A DNA stretch of 64,000 bases from Trichomonas vaginalis G3. Lineage: Eukaryota; Parabasalia; Trichomonadida; Trichomonadidae. Made by a program: the position numbers and the translations under genes. Within the stretch, counting starts at the first letter, position 1. Every line of letters begins with the position of its first letter. Below are positions 1 to 9,529 of the stretch, one piece after another. The notes beneath the pieces are model-generated. The model saw only the letters and a program-made list of their open reading frames with translations, searched no databases and was not told the origin of the DNA. Location: contig NC_067204.1 of the NCBI RefSeq assembly GCF_026262505.1, positions 3,071,797-3,135,796 of the forward strand. Reading direction: 5' to 3'.

Positions 1-396
1 ACAATATGGGAAAAGTTGGAAAGATAATTCCAAAGTTCCAAATCTTTGACCATTAACATCGTCAAGCCCTGCTTCAACATCGAAAATTGTTGCAGTTAAA
101 TCTTCATTTGCTTGATATATTTCATAAAAATCGAAAGTACAAGCGGCTTTTGGTGTTGTATCACCGCAACCACTTTGAACTGTAAATGTAGTTTTGATGT
201 TTGAAAAGCTTGATTGACTGAAAATGATTCTTTTGCCTTTATTATAAGTTAATTTACAAATTGTTGTTAATTTAGGATACATCGTAAGCTCAGTGCACCC
301 ACTTATTTCCATTACAAGCGGATACGACTGGCTTTTCATATTCCTACATGTGATACTTTTGATTATGACCTCGAAAACAAGATCATCCGCCGACAT
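1..396 (-). CDS. Partial hypothetical protein, N-terminal 132 residues
   Basis: An open frame runs on the minus strand from an ATG at 396 to the window edge without a stop, so the 3' part lies outside. The protein begins MSADDLVFEVIIKSITCRN and alternates short beta-type stretches with polar loops, with several cysteines and a segment FGTLELSFQLFPYC near the edge. The layout (an opening LVFEVIIKSITCRN strand, then a V-E-I-S-G strand, later a GTLELSF strand) is reminiscent of a C2 or other beta-sandwich domain, but I see no Ca2+-binding aspartate set and do not assign a function. Composition matches the neighbouring host genes. The next gene (Med10) is on the same strand 355 bp upstream. Confidence 0.6.
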   Translation of the reverse strand, partial: MSADDLVFEVIIKSITCRNMKSQSYPLVMEISGCTELTMYPKLTTICKLTYNKGKRIIFSQSSFSNIKTTFTVQSGCGDTTPKAACTFDFYEIYQANEDLTATIFDVEAGLDDVNGQRFGTLELSFQLFPYC

Positions 397-751
397 CTAA
401 CGTATACTTTCCTCAATGGCTTGTATTTTTATTACGTAAAGTAATCCATTGTATTAACAAGCTAATAACACACATGATTCGCAAAGAAAATATATAGAAT
501 TTCGACATAAAAATGGATTTTATCAAAATTATTTTTTGATTATTCATTAAATCAGAATTCAAATCTCTGCCAAGCTCAAGTACTAACAACGCCAGAGATA
601 GCAATCCAAAAATTGAAGAAATATTTTCAAAATATTTTGGTAATGCAAAAATAATCAATATTTACTTAAAATATCAAGCCATTGTATTATAATATATGTA
701 CATTTAAAACGGTAATCAATTTAACATATAAATACGATAAACATAATTAAA
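397..751. other. AT-rich intergenic spacer
   Basis: Spacer between two minus-strand genes. A short minus-strand open frame here has a hydrophobic, low-information translation and no initiator, so I treat it as chance. I see no RNA gene or repeat. Confidence 0.5.
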
Positions 752-1114
752 TTAATTCTTGAAGTTAGCTTCGATGCTTGCATCGAGTTTCTCCTTGAAT
801 GCCTGCATCCATTTCTGCTTTTCTTCAACGCGCTTAGCACTTTGTCTACATTCTTCTACCAACTTCTTGGAGAAATCATCTGGATTGTTGCCTTGATCTA
901 TCTGTTCTATAAGCTGGTTAGGTACTGAACCTACTACGCCAGATTCAAGCTTGTGTAAGTTATTAAATGAATTAATCATCGAAGTAATCGTTTGGATTAA
1001 AGCTTCGCGGTTTGTTTCGTCTAAGTTTTCAAGAATTTTCATTGCATCATTCAATTGGCCAAGAAGGTGAATAAGTTCAAGCTCTACTTCATCATTCTTG
1101 CCGTTTTCACTCAT
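752..1114 (-). CDS. MED10: Mediator complex subunit 10 (Med10/Nut2)
   Basis: 120 residues. Med10 is a middle-module subunit of Mediator, the nuclear co-activator that bridges transcription factors and RNA polymerase II. The C-terminal half fits the family closely: a helix with NSFNNLHKLES (Med10 usually has an IDKLK-type stretch), then VPNQLIEQIDQGNNPDDF, matching the family's VPLEVxxYIDxGxNPxxY core, and a final helix KWMQAFKEKLDASIEANF matching the Med10 ending KxxAFKxFRxxLxxE. I chose the ATG at 1114 (MSENGKNDE) because the longer frame to 1249 adds a hydrophobic stretch unlike Med10 and because an initiator-like TTTCATCA sits directly before this ATG. Family members are about 120-160 residues, so the length fits. 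The assignment rests on the motif pattern alone. Confidence 0.8.
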   Translation of the reverse strand: MSENGKNDEVELELIHLLGQLNDAMKILENLDETNREALIQTITSMINSFNNLHKLESGVVGSVPNQLIEQIDQGNNPDDFSKKLVEECRQSAKRVEEKQKWMQAFKEKLDASIEANFKN

Positions 1115-1115
1115 T

Positions 1116-1122
1116 GATGAAA
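1116..1122 (-). promoter_or_regulatory. Initiator-like element before MED10
   Basis: Read on the minus strand the bases just before the chosen ATG are TTTCATCAATG. TCATC differs by one base from the trichomonad initiator TCA-Y-W, whose A is the transcription start, and would give a very short leader as is usual in this organism. Confidence 0.4.
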
Positions 1123-2107
1123 TTCTTTTCATATCACATGTCTTAGTCATGATCGGACTTGAATCAAAAAAGCAGAAAAGCTGTATAACAAGTGTTACAT
1201 GAATTTTTGAAAAATGTTGAAAATATTCAAATCTGGGCATGTTTTCCATATATTCTCAGTCAATTCTATCGGCGCGAAGTGTATATATAGAGGACAACAC
1301 AGTAACTTTTGACATTATGAATTTACAGTAAATTAACATACTATATTTATAATTTTTATGGTTCAAATTAAGAATCATCTTCGCATCTTTAGAAACTATT
1401 GTAAACATCTAGAAAGCAATCAATAATATCATGATTTTATTCACAGACGAGTTCAAGATATATATAATGGCTTTCATTTCGATAATAAATGAAGATGAAC
1501 TCGTTCCAAAATTATCTTCATTTTTGATGTATTTATCCTTCATTATGCATTAAAACCATATGTTTTATCAAAGATTATGCAATTACCCTTAGGTAATATG
1601 AATAAACAAGTCATTTTAAACAAAACGCTGAACATCAAATCCAATGATTTGCATTCAACGTGTGATAGAGTTGGATCAATATAACAAATGTATGATCTGA
1701 TAGAAATTGACTTGAGAGGCTTGAAATGATTCTTGGTAATGAGTTGGAATAAAATCAATACCAAATTCATAATATTTATAACCATGAATGAGGTCCTTAT
1801 GGCATTCCAAACGGGAACCGCGGTTGGTTACCATGGATTTCCGTCACCGGTCACATTTTAAAGATTTTTAAAGCCTTATAAAAATATGCTTTGTAAATCA
1901 TTTTTTGTAAATCGGCAAAAATTTGGTAATTTTCTTCAACTAATAAATCTGCGAATAGCATTTATAATACAAGAACAATCTTTTAAAATGCGTTTGATTC
2001 ATTTTTGTATAATTTCATATAGGCACATATATTCTTCCGGGACTTTCCGTGATTTTACCGTAAAATCATTAGTTTACACCAATTTTTCCGTATTTTGAAT
2101 AGTTTAC

Positions 2108-2338
2108 TGCACTTTTTCCGTAAAATTGAGTTACGGGAATCCGCAAAATTTCCGGACCTCATTTTTCATAGAATATAATAATAATATTTGATAAAAAGAT
2201 ATATTATTTATATTTTTGATTTTTGAATTACGGAAAAAGTGAATTGTTAACTTGATTTTTTTATATGGTTAATTTTTCAAATGATATTATGAAGATCTAA
2301 AATATTAAAAGTAAAAAATTGAATTACGGAAAAAGTGA
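2108..2338. repeat. Inverted and direct copies of TTACGGAAAAAGTG
   Basis: The 14-base word TTACGGAAAAAGTG occurs directly near 2228 and near 2325, and as its reverse complement near 2109. GAGGTC words sit at the outer edges in opposite orientation (near 2155 and 2338). This could be the remains of a small palindromic (MITE-like) element, but I find no clear target duplication. Confidence 0.4.
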
Positions 2339-2981
2339 GGTCAAAAGTGAAATAAATTTGCAGAACAATTTTCATTGAAATAAGACATTGAGTATCACAC
2401 TTTAGTGAATCAACATCTATAAGAATGAAGTGTTTTGAAGCTGAAATAATATTGAATAGAAATTAATTTTTTCTGAAATTTTGAATGAAATTATGGGAAA
2501 TAAAAAAATTACTAAATATTGTATTCATACAAATATATTATTTTAAAGGAAAAATAGATGCTGATAGAAACGATGAAAAATTTTGAAAACTTTACAATTA
2601 ATTTATGTTCGTTAACCACAGAGCTTGCAATCCAAAGCTCACGTTAGACTACAAGAGTCATGAAGTCTCATACTAAGGGATATCCAACATATATTTTAAT
2701 AATCTAATGTTTGTGACAAATATTCAACATAAAATTAAGTTTTCGTTTCGTTACAAGGCATTCATACTTTGGAGATATCATATTTAATGTACAGAAAAGT
2801 TAATATTAAACAATACATGCTAAAGAATTAATAAATAAGATAATAAAATAAATTTATACGTAATTACTTTCATTTAATATGCTTTATGCTGTATAATATT
2901 GATTAAGAGGCATTAAAAGGTTCCATAGTCTGCTTTTATAGGCAAGATTTTTGATAAAAATTTTAAATTTTGAAAAATGAT

Positions 2982-3060
2982 GAGAAAAGGAAAAAAAAGG
3001 TAAATGAGAGCAAGAGGAGGGAAAAAAAAGAAAGGGAAGGGAAAAATAAAAGAAAGAAGG
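2982..3060. repeat. Purine-rich tract
   Basis: About 80 bases consist almost only of A and G with very few pyrimidines. Such strand-asymmetric tracts can form unusual structures or reflect slippage. It is followed by the GC-rich hairpin at 3097. Confidence 0.6.
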
Positions 3061-3096
3061 ACATATAAAAATTTAGATGCGCATTCTTAATGCCGA

Positions 3097-3110
3097 GGCG
3101 GCTTGCCGCC
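3097..3110. repeat. GC-rich mini-palindrome GGCGGC-TT-GCCGCC
   Basis: A perfect 6-bp stem with a 2-base loop inside a 25-base island of almost pure G and C, in otherwise AT-rich spacer. Similar GC-rich hairpins recur in the transposon and Maverick regions (see findings). Confidence 0.6.
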
Positions 3111-3349
3111 GAGGCGCGATTTTTTTAGGCCTCTACGGTAACCCGGCAATGTTTTTTTAAATCTTGTACAGCCCTAGAGGTCCTACTATCTCATACTAGT
3201 AAAATGAAATAATCATTAGTCAGGGCAAAAAAAAGATCTCAAATTTTTTTGAATTGAAATTTCCCAAAATTTGTCTTATATTTGTATGCGCAATTATTTC
3301 CATGATTTAAAAATTTAATAAACCATATCAAATTTTTTTGAGTAATTTA

Positions 3350-6040
3350 ATGGTCGAGCCTATTCATAATCCAGATGCTTCGGAAATCGAAAATCTAAAT
3401 AAATTGTTTTTAGAAACAGGTAAAAATCCAGAAGCAAATCAAGAATTAAACAGAATCGCGTCTGAAGATCAAATTCAATTTTTCTATTCCACTGCAATCA
3501 TAATATCATCACTTCCAATTCCTTTAAATGAAGAAGACGCGAATACTGATGCATATAATCTCTTCAGGAACGCAATTACTTTAATCACTCGTTGTCTTAG
3601 GCCATATATACGCTCTAGTCGAGACATTGTTCAAGAATATCTTAACCGAGTCCCTCCTGAGATCCACATTAACCTCTGCCAACTTTTTTCCAACATTTTA
3701 GATAGTCCTTTCGACGACATTCGTTCCCCAGCATCTATAATTACTTCCCAGCTCATCAGAATCGATTTTGCTGGAAGCAAAAACAAGTCAAAATCAGAAT
3801 TTCTTGAATCACTCGAAAAAGGATACGATTCCTTTGGCAATGACTTTAAGAAGGTCGGAGTGCTCGAAGCTTTTACGTTATGCAACGAAGAAGACATAGT
3901 TTCAACAAGAACAAGGATATATCGTAATTTTTGCAAAAATCAGTTTGCTAGAGGCTTCCTGACCTTTACATCCGATATTCCGCAGCGCTACAGATCCATT
4001 GGCTTGAGAGCCCTCAACATCTTCTTCCAAAAGGTAAGTTCCAGAATTATCGACCAAAAAGTCGAATTGCAATGCCTTGATAGCTTACTACAAGAGTTCA
4101 GTACACCTGCAGAGACCATCGAATACTACACTCTTCTTTGTTCGACCACAAAACTTGTAATTTGCGATTTACTTCCACAATTAGTCGCAGGTGATTTCGA
4201 AACAATCTTTAAAACGATCAACTTCGAATGTCCCGATGAAGAATCATTACCTTTGCTTGCAAGTCGCATTCAAATCTGGAGATCCATCATAAAAACTCAA
4301 AACAGGATCATTAACAATCTCAGGAACGAAGGAAAAGATTATTCCGAGCTCCCCTTCTTCCAAGTTGCTCCACAACTTTGTGACATGCTTCTCCAAGTTA
4401 TATGCCAAGGAGATTATTCCCAAAGTACTGATGTAGAGACCTACGTCGCATCATATGAAGCTCTTCGTGCTCTTAAAGTTCTTGGCGAAATGATTCCTCA
4501 ATATTTAGTTGAAAGATCAGGTATAATTTACCAAGAAATTGTTTCAGAGCATCCTGATCAAATTGTTGTATCAATGTGTATCTGGCAAGTCATGATACAA
4601 ATCAAAGAAGTTGATGGATCAGAGATTATGGGTCTCATGGAACAAGTCTTTGAAATCTGTGTTAATAACAATGCAGATGCCAACACAAAGATTGCTTGTT
4701 TGAATGTGATTCAGTCTTTCATTCAATGCAGAATGAATGATCAAAATGATGATGGAAACCAAATAGAAAGAATTGAACAAATATTACAAATATTTGATAT
4801 TTTATTCCAATCAGGAAATTCTCAATTGTTTTCGAGAATTTTCCAAATATTGAAAGATTTGTTCAAAGTTTTTCTTAATTCCTCAAAAGATTCGTATTTA
4901 CAAGTCTACGCGACAAGAATATACGAAAGAATGGATCATTACATTGCTATAATAATGAATACGAATAATCCTAATCTTATAATGGATGGATACTATTCAT
5001 TGCAATCTTTCGTTAATTCTTTGTATTATTCTGATTTTGTTTTGCAGCTTTTCTCTATTTATTCCGCAAAATTCCTTGAAAACGCACAACAATTCGTTGA
5101 AAGTCGTGGAAAATCAGGAGAAAAAGGATTTTTCGAAGGAATTTGTTTAGCTTTGAAAGCAATTGTCTCAAAGATGAATGGAAAAGTTAATATTGATGTT
5201 TATTCACAAGTTGTTGAAGCAGTTATTAATTGTCTTCATGTTTCTTTGGAATCATTTTTAATTATTTTATTAGCACAATTAGTTTCTTGTTTAGGAGTTG
5301 CTTCAACAGAGTTCGCTGAAATTATTATTGATATTTATAAATCAAGTGTTGACTTAAACAACACATCAATAATTGTTGCTTCTTGTGTATTAATTTCTGT
5401 TTTCTTCCAAGAAGCTGATGATCAAAATCAATATTTGAGATCAATTGCTGTGAATATTTGGGATTCTCTTTATTCTATCTTTACTAATGAAGATCTCGGT
5501 GAATTAACGACATCAAATGCTAATAATATCTTGGAAGGACTTTCAAGATTAGTTTCTTTCATTCCATCTAATGTTTTCGCAGAAAGATGTGAGAATTTCT
5601 TCAATTTACTTGATTCTATAACGAAAAGAATTCCTAAGATCAAGAAGATCGATTTCAATGATGATTATTTGGAAACTGAGACTCAGTTGTTCTACGGATA
5701 CACGCGAGTTTTTGAAATGTACAAGGATGAGGAATATTATTTGATACATTCCAAAGAAACACAAGACCAAAGTTTCCTGTTCGTAAATATCGAAAAATAC
5801 CTCAATTTGATTAAAATTACTGAAGATAACTTTGATTACAGGCAAACAAAGAAAACTGATAAAATGCTCATGGCTTTCTTGACGTTCTTGGACCAGTTAA
5901 TCTTAGGAATAGGAAGACCTATCAATTTGCAGTTGAATGCAAGATGGGTCAAGAATCTGTTCGATTTCGCAGCTAATTGTGAAAATACCGATGTCCACCA
6001 CTACGCAAATGAAATTAAGGGTCGATACAATAGTTTATAG
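3350..6040 (+). CDS. Importin-beta-like karyopherin (HEAT-repeat nuclear transport receptor)
   Basis: 896 residues, all-helical, built of HEAT-type helix pairs along the whole length, which is the size and build of importin beta (about 860-880 residues). These receptors carry cargo through nuclear pores and bind Ran-GTP with their N-terminal repeats. Two stretches follow the importin-beta pattern: around residues 120-185 (IRSPASIITSQLIRID, then KVGVLEAFTLC, like the RSxASxxxAxIAxxEIP and LExIGxIC segments) and around residues 350-420 (an acidic-type loop, then EALRALKVLGEMIPQYLVE and a conserved SMCIWQVMIQI helix, like the AAGVCL and AxMAFGCIL segments). I start at the ATG at 3350. The frame is also open 12 bases upstream through a TTG, which is unlikely to initiate in a eukaryote. 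A TCAAA near 3328 is only a poor initiator. Exportin or transportin remain possible. Confidence 0.65.
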   Translation: MVEPIHNPDASEIENLNKLFLETGKNPEANQELNRIASEDQIQFFYSTAIIISSLPIPLNEEDANTDAYNLFRNAITLITRCLRPYIRSSRDIVQEYLNRVPPEIHINLCQLFSNILDSPFDDIRSPASIITSQLIRIDFAGSKNKSKSEFLESLEKGYDSFGNDFKKVGVLEAFTLCNEEDIVSTRTRIYRNFCKNQFARGFLTFTSDIPQRYRSIGLRALNIFFQKVSSRIIDQKVELQCLDSLLQEFSTPAETIEYYTLLCSTTKLVICDLLPQLVAGDFETIFKTINFECPDEESLPLLASRIQIWRSIIKTQNRIINNLRNEGKDYSELPFFQVAPQLCDMLLQVICQGDYSQSTDVETYVASYEALRALKVLGEMIPQYLVERSGIIYQEIVSEHPDQIVVSMCIWQVMIQIKEVDGSEIMGLMEQVFEICVNNNADANTKIACLNVIQSFIQCRMNDQNDDGNQIERIEQILQIFDILFQSGNSQLFSRIFQILKDLFKVFLNSSKDSYLQVYATRIYERMDHYIAIIMNTNNPNLIMDGYYSLQSFVNSLYYSDFVLQLFSIYSAKFLENAQQFVESRGKSGEKGFFEGICLALKAIVSKMNGKVNIDVYSQVVEAVINCLHVSLESFLIILLAQLVSCLGVASTEFAEIIIDIYKSSVDLNNTSIIVASCVLISVFFQEADDQNQYLRSIAVNIWDSLYSIFTNEDLGELTTSNANNILEGLSRLVSFIPSNVFAERCENFFNLLDSITKRIPKIKKIDFNDDYLETETQLFYGYTRVFEMYKDEEYYLIHSKETQDQSFLFVNIEKYLNLIKITEDNFDYRQTKKTDKMLMAFLTFLDQLILGIGRPINLQLNARWVKNLFDFAANCENTDVHHYANEIKGRYNSL

Positions 6041-6561
6041 AGTAATTCTTAAATGTTTTATCTTTTAAAAAATTTTTTTTTCTTATATGATACATATTCC
6101 CACGAAGGATCTAAACAAAAGATTTCTAAATAAGATGGATAGAATCAGTACGACTTCCAAAAATGAATGGAAAGAATTCAAAATGTTGCTAAAAGAATCA
6201 ACATATTTGAGAATTAAATTTTTGCATTTTTATGATTAATAAGTGGATAATTTATCATTTATCATTTAACATTGAAGTGTGTAATGGAATAAACCCCAGC
6301 TTTATCAGCTGTTGAGTCAATGATTGCAGAATCATAAACTATTCATTATTAAAGCATATACATGATTGTATATTCGATTGTAATTTAATGAGTTATCATT
6401 ATTATTTAATTTTGAACTTTGACGAACATGATTTTCAAAATATGTTGAATAAGTTACATAACATGAAATAACTCAGTATTATGTCTAATTTTATGCTTTT
6501 GCGATGATATATTCATTAGATTTTCAGAAATGATAGATTCAAATTCATAATTGCGAATATA
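6041..6561. other. AT-rich spacer downstream of the karyopherin gene
   Basis: No coding signal. A few short hairpins such as CAGCTTTATCAGCTG near 6299 are present but without features of a known RNA gene. Confidence 0.5.
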
Positions 6562-6720
6562 CAATAAGGAGAGTAGGGGTAATTTTAGCTAAAAGTGACA
6601 TGCCTGTAAAAAGTGACACGCCCGTGAAGGGTGTGATTACCGATCGGTAATTTCGACAGTTTAGAATTTAAAATTTTTTATGGAACTGTTGCGAGTTTCA
6701 TAAAGAATTTAAGGAATATA

Positions 6721-6847
6721 AGCAAAGATTTGAATCAAAATCTTAGACCTAAGCCGCTCGATTCGCTCGCGGCTTCCGCGAATTACAGATCAGCAAAGAT
6801 TTGAATCAAAATCTTCGAACTAAGCCGATCGCTTCGCTCGCGGCTTT
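6721..6847. repeat. 71-bp tandem duplication with GC-rich hairpins
   Basis: The word AGCAAAGATTTGAATCAAAA starts at 6721 and again at 6792. Each unit is followed by a GC-rich hairpin, AAGCCGC...GCGGCTT at 6751-6775 and AAGCCG...CGGCTT at 6822-6846. The two loops differ by a few bases. The repeat lies inside the MULE. Confidence 0.75.
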
Positions 6848-6947
6848 CTTTATTATTTTAAATTTGCATATTTCCATCAAAAGTTCATAAGGTAAAAAAT
6901 TTCGTTTATTTTTACTAAGAAAAAAAAGGTTTTTGATAATAAATTTA

Positions 6948-7180
6948 TTTTATTTCGAAAAAGTAGCAATAATCGTAAAAGGGTATTGATAGGCTTGCTA
7001 AAGTAACTAATTTTAGCTGTCAAATACTTTTGTATTTTGAAGTAAATTAGTATAAATTTGTTTTTACTTTTATTTCGAAAAAGTAGCAATAATCGTAAAA
7101 GGGTATTGATAGGCTTGCTAAAGTAACTAATTTTAGCTGTCAAATACTTTTGTATTTTGAAGTAAATTAGTATAAATTTG
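6948..7180. repeat. 120-bp tandem duplication
   Basis: Bases 6948-7060 are identical to 7068-7180 over 113 bases, a period of exactly 120 bp. Full identity implies a recent duplication inside the MULE. An open frame crossing it is only the repeat read twice and is not a gene. Confidence 0.9.
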
Positions 7181-7378
7181 ATATTATTTTAACTCCCTTT
7201 GAAAACCTCAATTTTCCATACAGAGGGAACGGGAATAGCATCCAATATTCCCTGAGAATGGTTGCGCATTCTCAGTTCCCTCTATATTTCGAACGAAGCT
7301 CTCATCGGTCTTTTTTTTAATACTAAACGTTTTTTTCCCTGTCACTTTTAGCTAAAATTTGGGTTTGCCCAATAAGGA

Positions 7379-8040
7379 TTTTTAAATTTTGATGCGAAAG
7401 TATTTTGTATGTAGATATGTAAAATAAAATCAAATTAAATCAAAGAATAATGACAAATGGGCAAATTCTTCTCAAAAATATCAGCTATTGTCTTAAAACT
7501 AGTAGCTTATATGGCGTTGACAGATATGTACAACCTTGAAAAGCAATGATAAATGTATTTTGGGCTAGATTTTATTTCAGTTAGATTTCAAATTGCATAC
7601 AAATAAAAATCGGAGCAGGGTTTTAGTTTTTTGTACTATGATCTTATATTATTTTAAATAAAAACACATATTCAGTTTTAATGGGCTGGTAACCGAGAAT
7701 GCTTTAAATTACAGAACAACTGAGTTTAATTAATGATAGTAGTGTTAAGCTATGATTCAGGCAGAAAATATTGATTTGGGAAATAATTTTTTTGAAAAAA
7801 GAACCGATCAAATATGACAGGCTTAGAGAATTATGCTTCATTATTAAAGTAGAATACTTTGTAACATAAAAATGTCACAATAGCTTTCTCTCAAAATATA
7901 CAATCGATTTATTGAATTTTTTCCTTCTTAATAATTATATTTAATATAAACTCTACACTATTAAAAGTTAAATGGCCGAAGATAACTTGATTTGATAAAT
8001 CACATTCAATTGATTGAGCTTTGTATTCAAAATATTTACT
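7379..8040. other. AT-rich spacer upstream of ferredoxin
   Basis: No gene recognised. It ends at the ferredoxin initiator. Confidence 0.5.
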
Positions 8041-8046
8041 TCACTT
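8041..8046 (+). promoter_or_regulatory. Ferredoxin initiator element TCACTT
   Basis: TCACTT fits the trichomonad initiator TCA-Y-W. Transcription would start at the A (8043), 15 bases before the ATG, giving the usual short leader. Confidence 0.75.
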
Positions 8047-8057
8047 CTCTTTAGCGA

Positions 8058-8363
8058 ATGCTCTCTCAAGTTTGCCGCTTTGGAACAATCACAGCCGTCA
8101 AGGGTGGTGTCAAGAAGCAACTCAAGTTCGAAGATGACCAGACACTCTTCACAGTTCTTACAGAAGCCGGCCTCATGTCAGCTGATGACACATGCCAGGG
8201 CAACAAGGCTTGCGGCAAGTGCATCTGCAAGCACGTTTCCGGCAAGGTCGCTGCTGCTGAGGATGATGAGAAGGAATTCCTCGAGGATCAGCCAGCTAAC
8301 GCTCGCCTTGCTTGCGCTATCACACTCAGTGGTGAAAACGATGGTGCTGTTTTCGAGCTCTAA
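8058..8363 (+). CDS. fdx1: Hydrogenosomal [2Fe-2S] ferredoxin
   Basis: 101 residues, which I recognise as T. vaginalis hydrogenosomal ferredoxin. It carries electrons from pyruvate:ferredoxin oxidoreductase to hydrogenase in the hydrogenosome and is also the donor that reduces metronidazole to its toxic form. The first eight residues (MLSQVCRF) are the short cleaved targeting presequence; the mature protein begins GTITAVKGG. The cluster ligands are Cys46, Cys52 and Cys55 in TCQGNKACGKC and Cys86 in RLACAI. An extra Cys57 follows the cluster loop. Codons are richer in G and C than those of the neighbours, as expected for a highly expressed gene. The stop lies in TAAAT, so UAAA at 8361-8364 can serve as both stop and poly(A) signal. 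T. vaginalis has several ferredoxin genes; the exact paralogue number is my best recollection. Confidence 0.95.
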   Translation: MLSQVCRFGTITAVKGGVKKQLKFEDDQTLFTVLTEAGLMSADDTCQGNKACGKCICKHVSGKVAAAEDDEKEFLEDQPANARLACAITLSGENDGAVFEL

Positions 8364-9529
8364 ATAATTGAAAGTTTATTAAATTGTTTTTGATTTTTTT
8401 CCAATACTTAAGTTACATTCAAAATGAATCGCTTTATTTTTTGTTTTTATGTTGTCACAGTCTATATTTCGGATCAACTGTTATAGAAGTTGTTTAATTT
8501 GTCTTCATATTCGATAGAAATAGGCATATACGTAAATTTGCCCTTTTCAATTTTAGCGAATCAGGCCATTCTGCATAAGAAATTGATAAGCGCGAACAAT
8601 GTATTCGAAATTAAGAGCTTTGCATCAAAAATGCCTTTGCATAAATAATGCCTTTCGATCGTTGTTTAAACGATGAAACTGCGAAGTTACTTATTTACAT
8701 TTGGCTTCAATACAGTAGAATTTCGACTATATATTTTAGACGAAATGCAAGATCAAATACCATCATTATTTGTTACTTCGAATTTAAAACAATTTCTATT
8801 AGCTCTTAACAGAGAAAATCTTACTTAATAAAACTGCATTAGGTGTTTCAGTTCTTTTCGATGAAAAAGTATAAAACACCATAATGTATCTTTATTGACA
8901 GAAACACCACGTAAAATATGCAACCATTCTGCACGTATTCTATACTGATTGTTTGACTTTGTCTATTCCATCATTTTCAAAATTTTATTTCTCAATACAA
9001 TGATACAGACCAATAACTTCATCTTCCTACTGCATTGCTTGCCTTTTTGAGCGTTGGCATTGTTTTCTTTTCATGATGGAATATTGTTGCAATTAACAAT
9101 TCTAAGAATAACCAAAATGGATGGCCTAATTTAACAACCCACTATGTGTATAGTATTTTACTTACTAGTAAAAAGATATCGATGTTTAATTAAAATTTTC
9201 ATAATATTTACAAAATCTGGTCTTCCTAATTCTATTCATATCACAGTTTTCATTCTGACTAAATAATTTCATCTAGTAACACTGCCATATTCCTAATTAG
9301 AATATATCTTATAACTTTTTTTATGTATATTGAGCTTTTTAATTATAACAGACATGTTTTCCAGTAGAGAGTGATCTATGTAAGCATTGGCTATTGCAGA
9401 AATTATCATTTGAATGATTTGGAAATTTATTTTTGGAGCAGGCAGCTAAATTTTTTGTATTATTAAATATGTTTATCTAAACTATTTCTATTCTCAAGTA
9501 AAATGATATGATATCTTTATTTCAAATCA
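8364..9529. other. AT-rich spacer between ferredoxin and VPS11
   Basis: About 1.2 kb with no supported gene, RNA or repeat. Confidence 0.5.

Larger units (their letters stand above)
1115..3349. other. Long AT-rich intergenic region with inverted repeats, a purine tract and a GC hairpin
   Basis: No supported gene in about 2.2 kb. Short open frames here have no initiator and no recognisable composition. Three structures stand out: related inverted motifs around 2108-2338, a purine-rich tract at 2982-3060 and a GC-rich hairpin at 3097-3110. They are listed separately. Confidence 0.5.
6571..7369. mobile_element. Non-autonomous Mutator-like (MULE) DNA transposon, 799 bp
   Basis: The ends carry inverted repeats sharing AATTTTAGCTAAAAGTGACA (6581-6600, and its reverse complement at 7340-7359), each set 10 bases inside the element edge. 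The element is flanked by a perfect 9-bp direct duplication CAATAAGGA (6562-6570 and 7370-7378), the size made by Mutator-type transposases. MULEs are known in T. vaginalis. No transposase frame is present, so it must have been moved in trans. Inside are a 120-bp tandem duplication (6948-7180), a 71-bp duplication with GC-rich hairpins (6721-6847) and a nested inverted repeat at 7222-7283 whose core is CTGAGAATG, a 6-base loop, then CATTCTCAG. The perfect target duplication suggests a fairly recent insertion. Confidence 0.8.

Noticed and set aside
1115-1249. N-terminal extension of Med10 to an ATG at 1249
   Set aside because: Adds a hydrophobic stretch foreign to Med10, while an initiator-like site lies directly before the internal ATG at 1114.
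2982-3060. Purine tract as a polypyrimidine-type intron signal
   Set aside because: No trichomonad splice-site motifs nearby and no coding exon on either side.
3338-3349. Upstream TTG start for the karyopherin, and similar TTG/GTG starts elsewhere
   Set aside because: Nuclear genes of this organism start at ATG, so I used the first suitable ATG in each case.
6877-7143. 88-residue minus-strand frame in the MULE
   Set aside because: It is the 120-bp duplication read through twice, not a gene.
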